Origin: Pseudomonadota bacterium
GTDB lineage: Bacteria; Pseudomonadota; Gammaproteobacteria; Steroidobacterales; Steroidobacteraceae
Reading direction: 5' to 3'
Assembly (NCBI GenBank): GCA_023457495.1
Contig: JAEWLQ010000044.1
Span: 1-60,186 of the forward strand
DNA: 60,186 nt
Part shown: one piece after another, positions 1 to 8,223 of the stretch
Numbering within the stretch: the first letter of the stretch is position 1
How the letters are laid out: every line of letters starts with the position of its first letter
Program-made: the position numbers and the translations under genes
Notes under the pieces: generated by a model
What the model was told of the DNA's origin: nothing
The model's database searches: none
Seen by the model: the letters and a program-made list of their open reading frames with translations, nothing else

Positions 1-30
1 GCCCCCTGCCTCCGATGAATCGACCCGTCC

Positions 31-1446
31 CTAGACGCGGACGTTCTTGAACTGCCAGGGATCCGTCTTGTCGAGGTCTTCCGGGAACAGCCGCTCGCGG
101 TCGTGCAGCGGCGTCCAGTCGGTGTAAGCACCGGTCAGCGTGCCGAGATACGGCATGGAGATCTCGAGGTTGCGCCGGAAATCGATCTCGTCGGGCTCGA
201 CCAGCCCCGCGTTCGGGTTCTCCATCGCCCAGATCATTCCCGACAGGCACGACACGGTGACCTGCAGGCTCGTGGCGTTGTTGTGCGGGACCAGCTTGCG
301 CGCCTCGTCGATCGACAGCTGCGAGCCGAACCAGTACGCGTTCTTCTTGTGGCCGGCGAGCAATACGCCGAGCTCGTCGATGCCCTGCGTGATCTCGTCC
401 ATCAGGATGCGCTGGCGATCCTGCAGGTGCCAGTTGCGGCCGGCGAATTCGTGCACCGAGACCACCGCCGAATCGCACGGATGGTAGGAGTAGTGCACGG
501 TGGGCCGGTACACGACCTCGGAGCTCTGGCGCACCGAGAGGAAATCGGCGATCGAGATCGATTCGCCGTGCGTGATCAGGAAGCCGTGGAAGTGCCCGGC
601 TTTCGGCGTCCAGGTGCGCACGCGCGTCGCCGCGCCCGGCTGCATGAGGTAGATAGACGCGCCGCAGCCGAAGTCGTAGCGCTTGCCGTCGCGCGGGAAA
701 TTCTTCTCGTGCGTGCCCCAGCCGAGCTCCGCCGGCTGCTGGCCTTCGCTCACGAATCCGTCCACCGACCAGGTGTTGACGAACTCGTTGACCTCCTTGG
801 GCTTGCTGGCGAGCTGCGTGTCGCGCTCGGCGATGTGGATCGTCTTGATGCCGAGCTTGCGCGCGAGCTGGCCCCAGTCGTCGCGCGACTTGGGGTCGCC
901 CGCGTCGACACCCGTGTCGCCGGCGATGTTGAGCAGCGCCTGCTTCACGAAATGCGACACCAGGCCCGGATTCGCGCCGTGTGTCATGACCGCGGTGGGT
1001 GAGCGCGCGCCATCCTTGCGCAGGGCCAGCGCTTCCTCGCGCAGCGCGTAATTGGTGCGCTTGGCGTGCGGAATCGTCGCATCGGTGTAGCCGCCCGGCC
1101 ACGGCTCGACGCAGGTGTCGAGGTACATGGCGCCCTTCGACCAGCAGAACTTGATCATCGCGATCGACGACACGTCGACCGACACGTTGAGCACGAAATC
1201 ACCACGTCCGATGTACGGATCGAGCTCGCGGCGGTAGTTGTCGCGCGTGAGCGTGACCTTCACGACCTTGATGCCGTATTCCTCGGCTACTTTCTTGCCG
1301 CGATCGTCCGAAGTGATGATCGTGATGCGTTCTTTCGGGATGCCGATGTGGCGCAACACGAGGGGCAAGGTGCCCTGACCGATGCTGCCGAATCCGATGA
1401 AAATGATTCGTCCCGGGAACTCAACGTGGATCTTGTCGTTTGCCAT
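31..1446 (-). CDS. hss: Homospermidine synthase
   Basis: This 471-residue protein is a homospermidine synthase of the saccharopine-dehydrogenase-like NAD-binding superfamily. Such enzymes join two putrescines, or putrescine and spermidine, into homospermidine through an NAD-dependent oxidation and reduction in the cytoplasm. The N-terminal dinucleotide-binding loop GFGSIGQG lies near residues 18-25. The segment running from the DVSS and DTCVEPW stretches to MTHGANPGLVSHFV is typical of the bacterial enzyme, and the length fits. The start at 1446 is chosen because GGAG lies 7 bases upstream; a longer frame to 1503 has no such support. The gene sits about 1.7 kb from speA, so agmatine-derived putrescine is the likely substrate source. 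Family assignment is by recognition of conserved segments. Confidence 0.9.
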   Translation of the reverse strand: MANDKIHVEFPGRIIFIGFGSIGQGTLPLVLRHIGIPKERITIITSDDRGKKVAEEYGIKVVKVTLTRDNYRRELDPYIGRGDFVLNVSVDVSSIAMIKFCWSKGAMYLDTCVEPWPGGYTDATIPHAKRTNYALREEALALRKDGARSPTAVMTHGANPGLVSHFVKQALLNIAGDTGVDAGDPKSRDDWGQLARKLGIKTIHIAERDTQLASKPKEVNEFVNTWSVDGFVSEGQQPAELGWGTHEKNFPRDGKRYDFGCGASIYLMQPGAATRVRTWTPKAGHFHGFLITHGESISIADFLSVRQSSEVVYRPTVHYSYHPCDSAVVSVHEFAGRNWHLQDRQRILMDEITQGIDELGVLLAGHKKNAYWFGSQLSIDEARKLVPHNNATSLQVTVSCLSGMIWAMENPNAGLVEPDEIDFRRNLEISMPYLGTLTGAYTDWTPLHDRERLFPEDLDKTDPWQFKNVRV

Positions 1447-1515
1447 GATTTCTCCAGCCTGAAACAACCCGTGAGGGTAGCAACCATGATCCGGTGTTGC
1501 CACCGGACAACGTCT

Positions 1516-2187
1516 TCAGGGTATGGACTCCCGCCAGTGCGGCGGATAGGTCTTCTCATAACCCGGCAGACTCTCGACGCGCTTGAGCCAGCGCGCGAGC
1601 CCGGGATAGTTCGCGTCGACGGGCAGGAATCGCGACGAGAGCTCGCGCGCTTCGGGGCGCGCGAGCGCGCGCAGCAGCAATTTGATGCCGGGATAGATCA
1701 CGTAGTCCGCGGCGCCGGGCTTGTCGCCGACGATCCAGTCGCCCTTGCCGAGCCGCATCTCGATCGTGCGCGCTTCGCCGGCCGCCATCTGCATCGACCA
1801 GACGACTTCGTCCGACTTGGGATCTCCGCGCCGGAACAGCACGGCGCGGACGATGCGCATCACGTGTTCTTCGATGTACGCCTGGAACTCGCAGCAGACG
1901 CGCATGATCACGGCGCCCTCCTCGGGCGAGTCGCCGAACAGCGGTTTCGCCGGGTACTTGCGGTCGAGGTAATAGAGGATCGCGAGCGACTCGAACACCA
2001 CGTAGTCGCCGTCCTTGAGCGTCGGCACGCGGCCGCGCGGATTGAGCGCGAGCATGTGCGGCGACTTGTGTTCCTGCATGTCGAGCGACAGCAGGTGGCT
2101 GGTATAGGGCAGGCCCTTGTGCTCGAGCGCGAGCAGCACTCGCCAGGAGTAAGGACTGCCTGATCCCCAATAGACGTCTATTGCCAT
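1516..2187 (-). CDS. Glutathione S-transferase family protein
   Basis: This cytoplasmic protein of 223 residues has the two-domain GST layout. The thioredoxin-like N-terminus begins IDVYWGSGSPYSWRV, where Ser/Tyr near residues 10-13 lie at the usual thiol-activating position. It is followed by the cis-proline segment NPRGRVPTL and the glutathione-binding ESLAILYYL. A helical C-terminal half runs from about residue 90. The open frame continues far upstream to 3108, but that extension is antisense to the rhodanese gene and is rejected. The start at 2187 lies 36 bases from the divergent sulfurtransferase start, so the promoters must overlap coding sequence. It reads toward homospermidine synthase with a 69-base gap and may be co-transcribed with it. 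The substrate is unknown. Confidence 0.85.
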   Translation of the reverse strand: MAIDVYWGSGSPYSWRVLLALEHKGLPYTSHLLSLDMQEHKSPHMLALNPRGRVPTLKDGDYVVFESLAILYYLDRKYPAKPLFGDSPEEGAVIMRVCCEFQAYIEEHVMRIVRAVLFRRGDPKSDEVVWSMQMAAGEARTIEMRLGKGDWIVGDKPGAADYVIYPGIKLLLRALARPEARELSSRFLPVDANYPGLARWLKRVESLPGYEKTYPPHWRESIP

Positions 2188-2223
2188 GAGTGAGCCATGC
2201 TTTGGCGGATTGTAAGATGTGGC

Positions 2224-3078
2224 ATGGGCCCTTTCACCACCCTCATCGATGCGCCGACGCTCGCGACGCAACTCGGGCGCGAAGATCTCGTGCTGTTCGA
2301 CTGCCGCGCGGAGCTCGGCAACACGCGCTGGGGCGAAACGCAGTTCGCCGAGGCCCATCTTCCGGGCGCGCAGTTCCTGCATCTCGATCGCGACCTGTCC
2401 GGACCGATCACGCCCACGAGCGGCCGGCACCCGCTGCCGGATCCGCACGAGCTGGCGAGACGTCTGGGCTCTCTCGGCGCGGGACCGGGCTGCCAGGTCG
2501 TCGCCTACGACCAGGGCCATGGTGCATACGCGGCGCGGCTGTGGTGGCTCATGCGCTGGATCGGGTTTCGCGAGGTCGCGGTGCTCGACGGCGGCATCGC
2601 CGCATGGCGCGCGGCGGGATTGCCTGTCGAATCCACGGTGCGCACCCCGCACGCGCGAATGCTCGTCGCCGCACCCGACATGACCGCCATCGTCACGAGC
2701 GAGGAACTGGCCGGGCTGAGTCAGCGGCCGGGCAACCTGCTCATCGATGCGCGCGGCGCCGAACGATTCGCCGGACGCAATGAGACGATCGATCCGGTGG
2801 CCGGTCACGTGCCGGGCGCCCGCAGCTATCCATTCACGGCGAACGTCGGCGACGACGGACGATTCCTGCCCGCGGACGTCCTGCGTCGGCGCTTCGAGAC
2901 GCTGCTCGGCGCGCAGCCTTCGTCGGCGCTGATAGCGATGTGCGGCTCGGGAGTCACCGCCTGTCACAATTTGCTGGCGCTCGAGCATGCGGGTCTGCGC
3001 GGCGCGCGGCTCTATGCCGGATCGTGGAGCGAGTGGATACGCGATCCTCGACGGCCGATCGCGACAGGATCTTTCTGA
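2224..3078 (+). CDS. Two-domain rhodanese sulfurtransferase (SseA-like)
   Basis: Tandem rhodanese domains transfer sulfane sulfur from thiosulfate or 3-mercaptopyruvate to thiol acceptors. The first domain is the inactive one: where a catalytic cysteine would sit it has AYDQGHGAYAARLWW. The second carries MCGSGVTACHN, whose Cys near residue 240 is the expected persulfide-bearing residue. The CGSGVTA loop resembles mercaptopyruvate sulfurtransferases such as E. coli SseA more than thiosulfate-specific rhodaneses, which is a family-level inference. An in-frame ATG at 2197 would add nine residues; 2224 is preferred because the domain starts just after it and it leaves more room from the divergent GST gene. 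Neither start has a strong ribosome-binding site. The short gap to speA could allow read-through. Confidence 0.88.
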   Translation: MGPFTTLIDAPTLATQLGREDLVLFDCRAELGNTRWGETQFAEAHLPGAQFLHLDRDLSGPITPTSGRHPLPDPHELARRLGSLGAGPGCQVVAYDQGHGAYAARLWWLMRWIGFREVAVLDGGIAAWRAAGLPVESTVRTPHARMLVAAPDMTAIVTSEELAGLSQRPGNLLIDARGAERFAGRNETIDPVAGHVPGARSYPFTANVGDDGRFLPADVLRRRFETLLGAQPSSALIAMCGSGVTACHNLLALEHAGLRGARLYAGSWSEWIRDPRRPIATGSF

Positions 3079-3102
3079 CTTCGCGCGTATTCCTGCATTT
3101 AC

Positions 3103-5112
3103 TTGCAATCACGTTTTGATATCTTGCGCCCCAACGTGGCAGCCGATCCCAACCAAGTGAGCGCCAATGGGCAGGAGGCGGCGCGCCGCGCCGATCGTTC
3201 CGTCCCCTGGTCCGTCGAAGATTCCGCGGAGCTCTACCAGGTCAACGCCTGGGGCAAGGGTTACTTCTCCGTGAACGACCGCGGCCATGTGGTCGTACGG
3301 CCCGACATGAATCCCGCGCGCGAGATCGACCTGTTCGAGGTCGTGCAGGGACTCAAGGAACGTGAGCTCACGACCCCGGTCGTCGTGCGCTTTTCCGACA
3401 TCCTGGCGCACCGCCTCAAGCACCTGCACGACGCCTTCGCGCAGGCCATCGCCGAGAACGAATACCAGAACCGCTACACGGCCGTGTTCCCGATCAAGGT
3501 GAACCAGCAGCGCCTCGTCGTCGAAGAGGTGTACCGCTACGGCAAGCCCTTCAAGTTCGGACTCGAGGTCGGCAGCAAGCCCGAGCTGCTGTCGGTGATG
3601 TCGATGACGGCGGACTCGCCCGAACGGCTCATCGTCTGCAATGGCTTCAAGGACGACAGCTATCTGGAAGCGGTGATCATCGCGACCAAGCTTGGCCGCA
3701 CGATCATTCCGGTGGTGGAGAACTTCCGCGAGCTGCCGGCCATCCTGCGCATCGCCGAGAAATACAACGTGCGTCCCCGCATCGGCGTGCGCGTGAAGCT
3801 TGCGAGCGAAGGTTCGGGCCGATGGCGCGAGAGCGCCGGCGACAAGTCGAAGTTCGGCTTGTTCACCAGCGAGATCCTCGAAGCCGTCGAGATCCTGCGC
3901 GCCAAGAACATGCTCGATTGCCTGCAGCTCGTGCACTGCCATCCGGGCAGCCAGCTGCAGGACATCCGCCGCGTGAAAGATGCGATCAACGAGCTCGCGC
4001 ACGTGTACGCGGAGCTCAAACTGCTGGGCGCGGGGCTGCAGTACATCGACGTGGGCGGCGGGCTAGGCGTGGATTACGACGGCAGCGGAACGAACTTCGC
4101 CTCGTCGATGAACTACACGCTGAACGAATACGCCAACGACGTGGTGTATCGCATCGCGAACGTCTGCAACACGCGCAAGATTCCGCACCCGATGATCGTG
4201 AGCGAATCCGGGCGCGCGGTCGCGGCGCATCACAGCGTGCTCATCTTCAACACGCTCGGCAGCCAGGCGCTCGACCAGTTCCGCGTCACCGGACGTGAGG
4301 ACCAGGAAAACGGCGGCCGCGACCTTCCGCAACCGGTGCGCGATCTGCTCGATGCCTACCGCTCCGTGACCGAGCGGCGCGTCGTGGAGTGCTACCACGA
4401 CGCCCAGACGGCGCGTGACCAGGTGCTGCAGATGTTCAACCTCGGCCTGCTCTCGCTCGAGCAGCGCGGCATCGCCGAGCGCCTGTACTGGGCGACCTGC
4501 GCGAAGGTGCGCGATCTCACGCGCAAGCTCGACCAAGTCCCGGAGGAGCTCGAAGAACTCGAATCGATCCTCTCCGACATCTACTTCTGCAACTTCTCGG
4601 TGTTCCAGTCGTTGCCGGACAGCTGGGCGATCGACCAGCTCTTCCCGATCATGCCTATCCACCGCCTCGACGAGCGCCCGACCCGCAAGGGAGTGCTGGC
4701 CGACATCACCTGCGATTCCGACGGGAAGATAGATCGCTTCGTCAGCCAGCGGGACGTCAAGAAGACCCTGGAACTGCACGCCATCACGGCGTCGGACGAG
4801 TACTACCTCGCGGCCTTCCTGGTCGGCGCGTACCAGGAGACCCTGGGCGACCTGCACAACCTGTTCGGCGACACTCACGTCGCGCACATCCGCTTCCACG
4901 ACGACGGTGGCTGGTGGATCGAGGAGACCGTCGAGGGCGACACGGCGAACAAGGTGCTGGAATACATGGAATATGACGTCGCCGACCTGCACCCCGCCCT
5001 GGCCCGCGACTGCGAGCGCGCCGTGCGCGAGGGCCGCATGACCGTGGCCGAGTCGCAGGCCATCAAGCGCTTCTACGAAGGCGAGCTCGACGGGTACGCC
5101 TATCTAGAGTGA
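3103..5112 (+). CDS. speA: Biosynthetic arginine decarboxylase
   Basis: SpeA is a PLP- and Mg-dependent decarboxylase that converts arginine to agmatine, the first step of the agmatine route to putrescine. The alanine-racemase-like barrel contains FPIKVNQQ, whose Lys binds PLP. It also has QLVHCHPGSQ, the glycine-rich DVGGGLGVDYDGS, and SESGRAV. The C-terminal domain contains ITCDSDGKID with the active-site Cys, followed by GAYQETLGDLHNLFGDT. The protein ends GYAYLE, like the E. coli enzyme, and about 660 residues is normal. The start is unresolved: TTG at 3103 gives the longest frame, GTG codons at 3136 and 3157 are alternatives, and none has a good Shine-Dalgarno sequence or homologous N-terminal residues. 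Together with Hss it points to homospermidine as an end product. Confidence 0.95.
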   Translation: MQSRFDILRPNVAADPNQVSANGQEAARRADRSVPWSVEDSAELYQVNAWGKGYFSVNDRGHVVVRPDMNPAREIDLFEVVQGLKERELTTPVVVRFSDILAHRLKHLHDAFAQAIAENEYQNRYTAVFPIKVNQQRLVVEEVYRYGKPFKFGLEVGSKPELLSVMSMTADSPERLIVCNGFKDDSYLEAVIIATKLGRTIIPVVENFRELPAILRIAEKYNVRPRIGVRVKLASEGSGRWRESAGDKSKFGLFTSEILEAVEILRAKNMLDCLQLVHCHPGSQLQDIRRVKDAINELAHVYAELKLLGAGLQYIDVGGGLGVDYDGSGTNFASSMNYTLNEYANDVVYRIANVCNTRKIPHPMIVSESGRAVAAHHSVLIFNTLGSQALDQFRVTGREDQENGGRDLPQPVRDLLDAYRSVTERRVVECYHDAQTARDQVLQMFNLGLLSLEQRGIAERLYWATCAKVRDLTRKLDQVPEELEELESILSDIYFCNFSVFQSLPDSWAIDQLFPIMPIHRLDERPTRKGVLADITCDSDGKIDRFVSQRDVKKTLELHAITASDEYYLAAFLVGAYQETLGDLHNLFGDTHVAHIRFHDDGGWWIEETVEGDTANKVLEYMEYDVADLHPALARDCERAVREGRMTVAESQAIKRFYEGELDGYAYLE

Positions 5113-5132
5113 ACCGGCCTTCGCGCCCGGTT
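5112..5132 (+). terminator. Weak hairpin after speA
   Basis: AACCGG (5112-5117) pairs with CCGGTT (5127-5132) across a 9-base loop directly at the speA stop codon. It is followed by only a short AT-rich stretch, not a proper T-run. It may mark the speA 3' end but is a weak terminator by sequence. Confidence 0.3.
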
Positions 5133-5463
5133 ATTGACTAGTTGGTCCCCGAGTGAGCGCTAACACCCGCGGCGCAGCAAGCGTCAAATTGGCTGGAAAA
5201 CCATGAATTTGCAGCTGACAACGCTGGCCAGGCCCCGGCGGCCGGCCCGCTTGTTTACAGCTTCTCGAAGCGAGGAGTAGCATCGGTCGCGTCCGTGCTC
5301 CTAATGGTTTACGCCGTGAAGCGCACGAACTCCGGTGCAGGCCGCGGTCCCAAGAGCTGCGAATTGGTCCAACTAGCGTGTGTCTTGAAGCCTTGACCTG
5401 TTTTCAAACTTCCGCGGTACATGCAGGAGACCGCCTCCTGCCGCTGTCCGCTTTTTGAGCGAG
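5133..5463 (+). promoter_or_regulatory. Leader region of the RRM gene with hairpins
   Basis: About 330 bases carry no convincing gene. Two perfect hairpins stand out. GCTTC (5260-5264) pairs with GAAGC (5267-5271). GCAGGAG (5423-5429) pairs with CTCCTGC (5435-5441), and a five-T run follows about ten bases later, just before the start codon. This arrangement resembles the long structured leaders of RNA-binding and cold-shock genes, where autoregulation is common, but nothing here proves that. No clear -35/-10 pair was found; a TTGACC near 5393 lacks a good -10 box at the right spacing. Confidence 0.35.
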
Positions 5464-5757
5464 ATGTCTGGGATGACGACGATCTACGTGGGCAATCTGC
5501 CCTTCTCGGCAACCGAGCAAGATATCAAGGTGCTGTTCGAGCGCCATGGCAAAGTCGATTCAGTGAAGCTGATCAATGACCGCGAAACGGGCAAGCCCCG
5601 TGGCTTCGGATTCGTTGAGATGGGTTCGGGCGAGGCGCAAGCCGCGATCCAGGGACTCAACGGCTACCAGATGAACGGCCGTCCGCTGCGTGTCAACGAA
5701 GCGCAGGAACGTCCGCCGCGTCCGCGCCAGGGTGGTGGTGGTCCGTTCCGCCGCTGA
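5464..5757 (+). CDS. Single-RRM RNA-binding protein
   Basis: This small protein of 97 residues consists of one RNA recognition motif and a short basic, glycine/proline-rich tail. RNP2 is TIYVGNL and RNP1 is RGFGFVEM, with the aromatic residues that stack on RNA bases. The tail PPRPRQGGGGPFRR resembles the RGG-like ends of bacterial glycine-rich RNA-binding proteins, which often respond to cold and bind single-stranded RNA. ATG 5464 is chosen; ATG 5473 (starting MTTIYVGNL) is equally plausible, and TTG 5455 less so. The gene has its own leader and a strong terminator, so it appears monocistronic. An RhlE helicase elsewhere in the window would be a natural functional companion, but they are not linked. 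Confidence 0.92.
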   Translation: MSGMTTIYVGNLPFSATEQDIKVLFERHGKVDSVKLINDRETGKPRGFGFVEMGSGEAQAAIQGLNGYQMNGRPLRVNEAQERPPRPRQGGGGPFRR

Positions 5758-5796
5758 TCCTGCGTCGGACTAACTAGCCGCAGACCAGGTCGATGA

Positions 5797-5824
5797 GAAC
5801 CCCGCCTCGCGCGGGGTTCTTTTT
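5797..5824 (+). terminator. Rho-independent terminator of the RRM gene
   Basis: GAACCCCGC (5797-5805) and GCGGGGTTC (5811-5819) form a perfect 9-bp stem with a 5-base loop, followed by TTTTT (5820-5824). It lies 40 bases after the RRM stop codon on the plus strand and is a textbook intrinsic terminator. Confidence 0.9.
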
Positions 5825-5839
5825 GCGTGAGGGCTGCCT

Positions 5840-5888
5840 CTCTCCGGAGAGGACTGACCCCTTTTGCCAGGAAATGGGGACTGTCCCC
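5840..5888. repeat. Palindromic element, possibly REP-like
   Basis: Between the terminator and the helicase stop codon lie CTCTCCGGAGAG (5840-5851), a perfect 12-bp palindrome, and GGGGAC-T-GTCCCC (5876-5888), a perfect inverted repeat with one central base. Just before the latter is GGACTGACCCC (5851-5861), which partly mirrors it. Dense short palindromes in an intergenic space resemble repetitive extragenic palindromes, and similar GGGGACTGTCCCC-type repeats are familiar to me from other proteobacterial genomes. Only one copy was found in this window, so repeat status is inferred. Confidence 0.4.
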
Positions 5889-5891
5889 TAC

Positions 5892-7979
5892 CTACCACAT
5901 CTGCTTGATGCGGGAGGCGACGTCGATCGTGCCGGACTCGGCCGCGGCGTCCTGGATCTTCACTTCCACGTTCGCGCTCTGGAAGGTCTGTTCGTCGAAG
6001 CACTTCAGGACCTTCTCCGTGAGGAACCGGCTGCGCGCGCCGTAGACGTGCCCCTCCGTGCTGCGCGGACTCGTGATCTGGAAACGCAGCGGCACGACGC
6101 AGGTCAGTTCGTTGCGGGCGCGGGTCATCGCCACATACAAGAGGCGCCGCTCCTCCTCGATCTGCTCGGGCTTCGCGGTCGCGAACTCGTTGGGGAAGCT
6201 GCCGTCGACGACATTCAGCACGAAGACGTGATCCCACTCCATGCCCTTGGCGGAGTGGACCGTCGAGATCACGAGGTAGTCCTCGTCCATGAGCGGCTGA
6301 CCGGCCAGGTCGCTCGTGGCGTGCGGTGGATCGAGCGTGAGCTCGGTGACGAAGCGCTCGCGGGACGGGTACTGCGACGACAGCAGCTCGAGCTGGTCGA
6401 GGTCGCCGATGCGCGTGTGCACGTGTTCGTACATGCGCTCCATGTGCGGCTTGTACCACTCGCGGATCATGTTGATCTGTCCGAGCCACGGGCGCGCGGG
6501 TTCGCCGAGCGCCTTGAACAACTCGCAGAACTTGATCCACGGCACGCGGGCATCCGACGGCGGCTCGAACTTTTCGAACGACGCCCACTGGAAATTGTTC
6601 GCGACGAAATGGTCGAGCGCGCGCTTCGCGTTCGCCGGGCCCATGCCGGGCATGAACTGAAGCACGCGGAACGCCGCGGGCTGGTTACGCGGGTTGTCCG
6701 CCCAGCGCAGCACCGCGAGCAGGTCCTTGACGTGCGAGGCGTCCATGAACTTGAGGCCGCCGTATTTCACGAACGGAATCTTGCGCTTCGCGAGCTCGAC
6801 CTCGAGCACGTCGCTGTGCGAACCGGTGCGGAACAGCACGGCCTGGCGGCGCAGCGGAACGCCGGCCTCGCGCGAGGCGAGCACGCGCGTGCAGATGAAC
6901 TCCGCCTGCGTGGGCAGGTCGTCCACCGTCACGAGCTTGGGACGCGGCCCCTGCCCCCGCATCGACAGCAGGTGCTTGCGGTGCTGGCGCGGCGCATCCG
7001 CCATGAGTGCGTTCGCGGCGTCCAGCACGCTCTGGCTCGAGCGGTAGTTCTGCGCGAGGGTGACGACTTCCGCCCTGGGGCGGAAGCGGTCCGGGAATCC
7101 GAGGATGTTCTCGACCGCGGCCGCGCGGAACGAGTAGATAGCCTGCGCGTCGTCGCCGACGACGGTCACACCCTGGCCGTCGGGCTTCAGCGCATGCAGG
7201 ATGTCGCCCTGCAGCTTGTTCGTGTCCTGGTATTCGTCGACCAGCACGTGGTCGAAATTCGCGGCCACTGATTTCGCGATATTTGCTTCGCTCATCATGG
7301 CGTGCCAATAGAGCAGCAGGTCGTCGAAGTCGAGGACGCGGAACTGGGACTTGCGTTCGACGTAGGTCCGCAGCAGCTTGCCGATGTCCTCTTCCCAGTG
7401 CGCGCACCAGGAGTACTGGCTCTCGAGCGTCTCCTTGAGCGACTTCTGCGTGTTGACGCGATACGAGTAGACGCCGAGGCAGGTGTCCTTGCGCGGGAAC
7501 CGCTGGCCCTTGCCCGAATACCCGAGCTCCGTGCGCACGGTGTCGAGCAGGTCGGCCGCGTCGGACCGGTCGAGGACGCTGAACGAAGGATCCAGGCCGA
7601 CGTGTTTCGCGTAATGGCGCAACAGGCGGTTGGCGATCGAATGGAACGTGCCCGACCAGGTCAGGCGCTGCGACAGCTGCGAAGCCTTGCCGCCGAGCTT
7701 GTCGTCGAACGCCTCGCGCATGATCTCGTTGGCGCGGCGTTTCATCTCCACCGCGGCCCGGCGCGTGAAGGTCAGCATGAGGATGCGCGCGGGATCGACC
7801 CCGCTCATCGCGAGGTGCGCGACGCGATGCGCCAGTGTGTTCGTCTTTCCGGTGCCGGCGCCCGCGACGACCAGCAGCGGGCCGGCGCGAAAACCCTTTC
7901 CGCCAGGAACGGGTGCGCCGTACGTCACCGCCTTCTTCTGCGGAGCGTTGAGGGAACCGAGTTTTTCAGCTGTGGACAT
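5892..7979 (-). CDS. UvrD/Rep-family superfamily 1 DNA helicase
   Basis: This is an ATP-driven 3'-5' DNA helicase of the UvrD/PcrA/Rep group, 695 residues long. The motifs appear in order: Walker A VVAGAGTGKTN, FTRRAAVEMKRR, DDLLLYW, Walker B VDEYQDTNKLQ, GDDAQAIYSFRAA (motif III), LAQNYRSSQSVL (motif IV), STVHSAKGMEWDHVFV (motif V) and EERRLLYVAMTRARNEL (motif VI). The start at 7979 (MSTAEKLGSLNAPQ) fits the usual N-terminal LNxxQ motif; the frame extends to 8216 but that part is non-coding in character. It is a little shorter than canonical UvrD (about 720) and its C-terminus lacks the usual long tail, so UvrD, Rep or a paralogue cannot be separated here. It is divergent from the Nudix gene. 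Confidence 0.93.
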   Translation of the reverse strand: MSTAEKLGSLNAPQKKAVTYGAPVPGGKGFRAGPLLVVAGAGTGKTNTLAHRVAHLAMSGVDPARILMLTFTRRAAVEMKRRANEIMREAFDDKLGGKASQLSQRLTWSGTFHSIANRLLRHYAKHVGLDPSFSVLDRSDAADLLDTVRTELGYSGKGQRFPRKDTCLGVYSYRVNTQKSLKETLESQYSWCAHWEEDIGKLLRTYVERKSQFRVLDFDDLLLYWHAMMSEANIAKSVAANFDHVLVDEYQDTNKLQGDILHALKPDGQGVTVVGDDAQAIYSFRAAAVENILGFPDRFRPRAEVVTLAQNYRSSQSVLDAANALMADAPRQHRKHLLSMRGQGPRPKLVTVDDLPTQAEFICTRVLASREAGVPLRRQAVLFRTGSHSDVLEVELAKRKIPFVKYGGLKFMDASHVKDLLAVLRWADNPRNQPAAFRVLQFMPGMGPANAKRALDHFVANNFQWASFEKFEPPSDARVPWIKFCELFKALGEPARPWLGQINMIREWYKPHMERMYEHVHTRIGDLDQLELLSSQYPSRERFVTELTLDPPHATSDLAGQPLMDEDYLVISTVHSAKGMEWDHVFVLNVVDGSFPNEFATAKPEQIEEERRLLYVAMTRARNELTCVVPLRFQITSPRSTEGHVYGARSRFLTEKVLKCFDEQTFQSANVEVKIQDAAAESGTIDVASRIKQMW

Positions 7980-8033
7980 CAATACAACAATATACGAAAA
8001 GAACGTGAAAACTGGCCCGGGCAGGCCGCGAGC

Positions 8034-8049
8034 CGTGACAGCCGTCACG
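8034..8049. promoter_or_regulatory. Possible Crp-family operator
   Basis: CGTGAC-AGCC-GTCACG is a perfect inverted repeat in the 244-base divergent space between the helicase and Nudix genes. Its core GTGA-N6-TCAC matches the half-site pattern and spacing bound by Crp/Clp-type regulators. No promoter boxes could be placed with confidence, so the site is a candidate only. Confidence 0.35.
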
Positions 8050-8223
8050 CGCGGATGTGCGGGAATGTGACGCCTTTTTGATACCGGATCGGGTATGAGC
8101 GAGCGCGGCGCCGATGCGGGGATTATGAGCGCCGCCGCGAGCGCGCGACAAGCTCGCGGGCCCTTCGGCGGCGCTCTCACTACTATCCGCGGCCGGCATC
8201 GCGCGCGCAGGTACACTCGCGCG

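Noticed and set aside
2188..3108. N-terminal extension of the GST gene to 3108
   Set aside because: It is antisense to the rhodanese gene and lacks GST sequence; the fold begins at 2187.
5793..7271. Open frame of 492 codons antisense to the UvrD-like helicase
   Set aside because: Overlaps the terminator and palindromes at its start and has no recognisable domain.
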